Of a DNA stretch of 64,000 bases, positions 61,938 to 64,000 are shown in pieces. The stretch comes from Niveibacterium terrae (lineage in GTDB: Bacteria > Pseudomonadota > Gammaproteobacteria > Burkholderiales > Rhodocyclaceae), in contig NZ_CP172404.1 in NCBI RefSeq assembly GCF_048213115.1, positions 1,426,001 to 1,490,000 of the forward strand, read 5' to 3'. The number at the start of each line of letters is the position of its first letter. Position 1 is the first letter of the stretch. The translations under genes were made by a program, and so were the position numbers. The notes under the pieces are model-generated. The model had not been told where the DNA came from and searched no databases. It was given only the letters and a program-made list of their open reading frames with translations.

Positions 61938-62318
61938 ATGGCTGCGCAGCAAGCCACGCGCTTTCTGTCAGCAGGCCTGGTCTTGCTCATCCCGGCATCG
62001 GCTTTTGCGGCTGAGAAACCGTTAAGCGTTCCGTCTGATCCAAAGGCGCAGCACGCCCCCCTGGGGAAAGAGGGGAGTCGGACGCAACGTATCATTGTGA
62101 CGAAGCGGCTAGGCCCCGACGGGGTCAGCCATGCCAAGCAGATCTACGATGGCATTCGCCACACGGCAAGAGGTTCCGGTACCGCAATGAACCTCGGACG
62201 GATGTACAAATCCTATCCCGATCCACACATGCTGCCGGTCATTCAGGGTACCATCGCTATGACGTCGGGGTCGATGTGTGCCGGTCATCTCCTTGAGCGG
62301 GGCGCACGCCCAGGGTAA
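61938..62318 (+). CDS. small secreted hypothetical protein
   Basis: A 126-residue protein with a signal peptide (ATRFLSAGLVLLIPASAFA, cleavage after AFA). The mature part has no recognised domain; it includes RIIVTKRLGPDGVSHAKQI. GGGGATG with AGTGGGG upstream gives a plausible start, though a GTG two codons earlier is possible. Confidence 0.5.
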   Translation: MAAQQATRFLSAGLVLLIPASAFAAEKPLSVPSDPKAQHAPLGKEGSRTQRIIVTKRLGPDGVSHAKQIYDGIRHTARGSGTAMNLGRMYKSYPDPHMLPVIQGTIAMTSGSMCAGHLLERGARPG

Positions 62319-62533
62319 AAAGGGGCGCTAGACATAGTGCCGCGCCCGATCCCCTGACCGGGCCATCCGGGCACCCGTGGCGAAGCGCTGGCCACGTACC
62401 CGTTCGTTCTTGAAAGCGATTGAACCCGCTTTCGGTTGGCTCGTCTTTCCTGCAGTTGCCCGTGCTGTTTTGAATCGTGCGGTTGAATATCCCGTTTTAA
62501 TCAAATCAATTTTAATCAAAGAGAGATATCCAA

Positions 62534-63223
62534 ATGAGCCTCGTGACACTCCGGAAAAAGCTGATCCCTTGCTCGGTTATCGCGCTTTCGCTGTTTCATA
62601 TGGATTGGGCGCTTGCTGCCGCGGATGAACGGGCTGAGCAGGTTGCCTCAATGTACCTGAGCACCATGGTCAATGGCGATATCGAAGAAGCCAAAAAGCT
62701 CAACGATGCGCTTCGTTCCATGTTCGAAGGGCAAGATGCCTTCGATATCAATGCCCTGAAGGAACTTCCGGATTCCATGGCCTCCGATCTGACCGAGCAA
62801 CTGATGCAACAGTTCTCGGACAAGCAAAAGGCTGCACTCAAGACGCCGGTTACGGATTTTACCCATGCCCTGGTGGCCGCGATCCTGCGCTCAAAATGCA
62901 CCGTGCAAGGCAGCGATGTGAGTGACAATGACGCACAGGAGGGCAACAAAATCGCCGCGATCCGTTACGCCTGCCAGGTTCCGGATGTGGCAAACAAGGT
63001 GCGCGCCCTGACCAAGAAAATCGGCAAAAAGCCTCTCTCTGCGGCATATTTCACGGAATTGACATCCATCTACCAGAATGCGCCTTTGGCAGGGTCCGTC
63101 AAAGGGTCGGCTAATTTGTATTCCGGTGAAAAGGCGGGAGAGTGGTTCACCGGCAGCCCCAATGAACTGAGCACCCCGGTTGTCGAGGCGCTTGCCGGTC
63201 CGCTCATCAAGGGCGCCAAGTAA
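62534..63223 (+). CDS. secreted hypothetical protein
   Basis: A 229-residue protein with an N-terminal signal peptide (KKLIPCSVIALSLFHMDWALA). The mature protein is helical and acidic (MYLSTMVNGDIEEAKKLND, then FTHALVAAILRSKC with a second Cys in YACQVPD, possibly a disulfide). No domain is recognised. AGAGAG upstream supports the start. The upstream 215 bp (62319-62533) contains only an AT-rich leader. A terminator-like hairpin follows. Confidence 0.6.
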   Translation: MSLVTLRKKLIPCSVIALSLFHMDWALAAADERAEQVASMYLSTMVNGDIEEAKKLNDALRSMFEGQDAFDINALKELPDSMASDLTEQLMQQFSDKQKAALKTPVTDFTHALVAAILRSKCTVQGSDVSDNDAQEGNKIAAIRYACQVPDVANKVRALTKKIGKKPLSAAYFTELTSIYQNAPLAGSVKGSANLYSGEKAGEWFTGSPNELSTPVVEALAGPLIKGAK

Positions 63224-63255
63224 ACGCCGGAATAGTCTCGACGAGTTGCAGGATC

Positions 63256-63307
63256 AGGTCTTGAAATTCATCAAAATGATCGAATTCAAGACCTTTCTTC
63301 TTTTTGC
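63256..63307 (+). terminator. Terminator-like hairpin after the secreted protein
   Basis: AGGTCTTGAA...TTCAAGACCT pairs over 9-10 bp plus an inner GAATTC segment, followed by TTTCTTCTTTTT. It ends the upstream gene. Its 5' half nearly repeats sequence at 58955-58981. Confidence 0.7.
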
Positions 63308-63333
63308 TGTATTTCGATTGCATGGAGAGGTCT

Positions 63334-63570
63334 ATGGGAACTCAGCATTGGATCGTTAACTGGACCCATCGGGACGGAAAAAATGGTCGCACTGCTATTG
63401 AGTGGCCGGGTGAGCCGAGTCGGGAGACCGCAGCCGCCCGTATCCGGGAGGCTCTGCTCGGCAAGGATTATCTGCTTGTTAACACGCCACGTGGTCACAG
63501 TGAACCCACGGTGTTCCTCATGGAACACTACGGCTACATCATTGGCGCTATCGACCCGATCGAAGAGTAA
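63334..63570 (+). CDS. small hypothetical protein
   Basis: A 78-residue protein beginning MGTQHWIVNWTHRDGKNGRT. ATG 63334 follows GGAGAGG at good spacing. No domain is recognised; GEPSRETAAARIREALLGKD reads as a helix. It may belong to an accessory or phage-derived gene set. Confidence 0.55.
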   Translation: MGTQHWIVNWTHRDGKNGRTAIEWPGEPSRETAAARIREALLGKDYLLVNTPRGHSEPTVFLMEHYGYIIGAIDPIEE

Positions 63571-63674
63571 CGTTGTTGCTGACTAGCTCTCGGGTCAAGA
63601 ATATAGGAAATCTGCGATCGGGGAAAAGCGAGCGCGGTTTATGAGGGGGCGCGGGTGTGAGCTAACTCTCATCG

Positions 63675-64000
63675 CTATTCATTGGATTCTGAGCCATTAA
63701 AATCTTGGTTAAGGTGTCCTGGGATAAAAATCTTATATGCGTTCCTGGCTAATTGAGCTTTTCGGAGTTGGATTTTTTTGCCCAGAACTTTGGATGCTTT
63801 TTCTATCTCATTTTTAAGTCTTTCGTAGTTGACTTCTTCTATCTTGGTGCCTGCGATCACAGAGCATAGAAAATCATTTCTTGAGTAGGGATAGATTCCC
63901 GCGACGCGGTCAAGGCTGATTGTTCTTTCTTCTTGTTCGTAAGACCAGTCTTCGCTTTTTGTGAAGAAGTACTTTTCAAGTTCATACTCGTCGGGTGTTG
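63675..64000 (-). CDS. DUF2971-like protein, C-terminal part (5' end off window)
   Basis: One open frame runs in from the right edge and ends at 63675. Its segment YFFTKSEDWSYEQEERTISL matches the characteristic W-x-Y-E-x-E motif of DUF2971, a family often found in defence or mobile gene neighbourhoods; the rest ends in IFIPGHLNQDFNGSESNE. The 108 visible residues are AT-rich compared with the rest of the window, suggesting transfer. The N-terminus lies beyond the window, so length and start are unknown. Confidence 0.65.
   Translation of the reverse strand, partial: TPDEYELEKYFFTKSEDWSYEQEERTISLDRVAGIYPYSRNDFLCSVIAGTKIEEVNYERLKNEIEKASKVLGKKIQLRKAQLARNAYKIFIPGHLNQDFNGSESNE

Overview
This window is GC-rich chromosomal DNA from a betaproteobacterium. 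The organism is inferred from the gene families: an E. coli-type prfB with its programmed frameshift, a Gcr/COG4389 membrane protein, class II ribonucleotide reductase, MnmC, NADP-isocitrate dehydrogenase, and an EIIA-HPr PTS fusion of the kind seen in sugar- and chitin-using Neisseriales and relatives. The order or genus is a guess. No rRNA, tRNA, CRISPR array or intact insertion sequence was seen.

Layout. 1-8.9 kb is carbohydrate and peptide uptake and pentose metabolism: the start of a PTS EIIA-HPr fusion (minus strand, runs off the left edge), a POT peptide transporter, then xylB-xylA-tkt-tal, which carries xylose through xylulose-5-phosphate into the non-oxidative pentose phosphate pathway. 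9-13.7 kb holds an aldehyde dehydrogenase behind a NemR-like operator and adenosylcobalamin-dependent ribonucleotide reductase. 13.8-21.4 kb is a signalling block: a chemoreceptor, an HDOD protein, a response regulator with a degenerate GGDEF domain, and a PAS-GGDEF-EAL protein, with a YhdH-type oxidoreductase among them.

21.4-24.2 kb is unusual. Two arrays of a ~203-bp repeat (4 and 3 units) carry GATC and DnaA-box-like motifs, and flank a broken lipoprotein-like gene and an intact lipoprotein gene. 24.3-27.1 kb holds a glycine-zipper envelope protein and mnmC. 27.6-38.3 kb is a five-gene minus-strand operon (VWA, SWIM zinc finger, DUF4132, MoxR AAA+ ATPase, DUF5682) matching the uncharacterised E. 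coli yehP/Q/I/L/M set.

39-48.2 kb is the prfB...lysS locus, adjacent in E. coli, here separated by a putative condensin-like operon (kleisin-like, DUF1294 membrane protein, MksE-like winged helix, SMC-like ATPase) and a diguanylate cyclase. 48.3-54.6 kb holds a Gcr-family membrane protein, a small zinc-ribbon protein, rpoZ, a prolyl oligopeptidase and icd. From 54.6 kb the window looks accessory: a Fic protein behind four copies of an 11-bp operator box, a LysR regulator divergent from a DUF/tautomerase/metallo-beta-lactamase-fold operon, two GNAT acetyltransferases in the window overall, several orphan or secreted proteins, and the C-terminus of a DUF2971-like protein in AT-richer DNA at the right edge.

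The candidates for undescribed biology are the repeat arrays, the condensin-like operon between prfB and lysS, the MoxR-VWA operon, and the self-contained Fic operator system.
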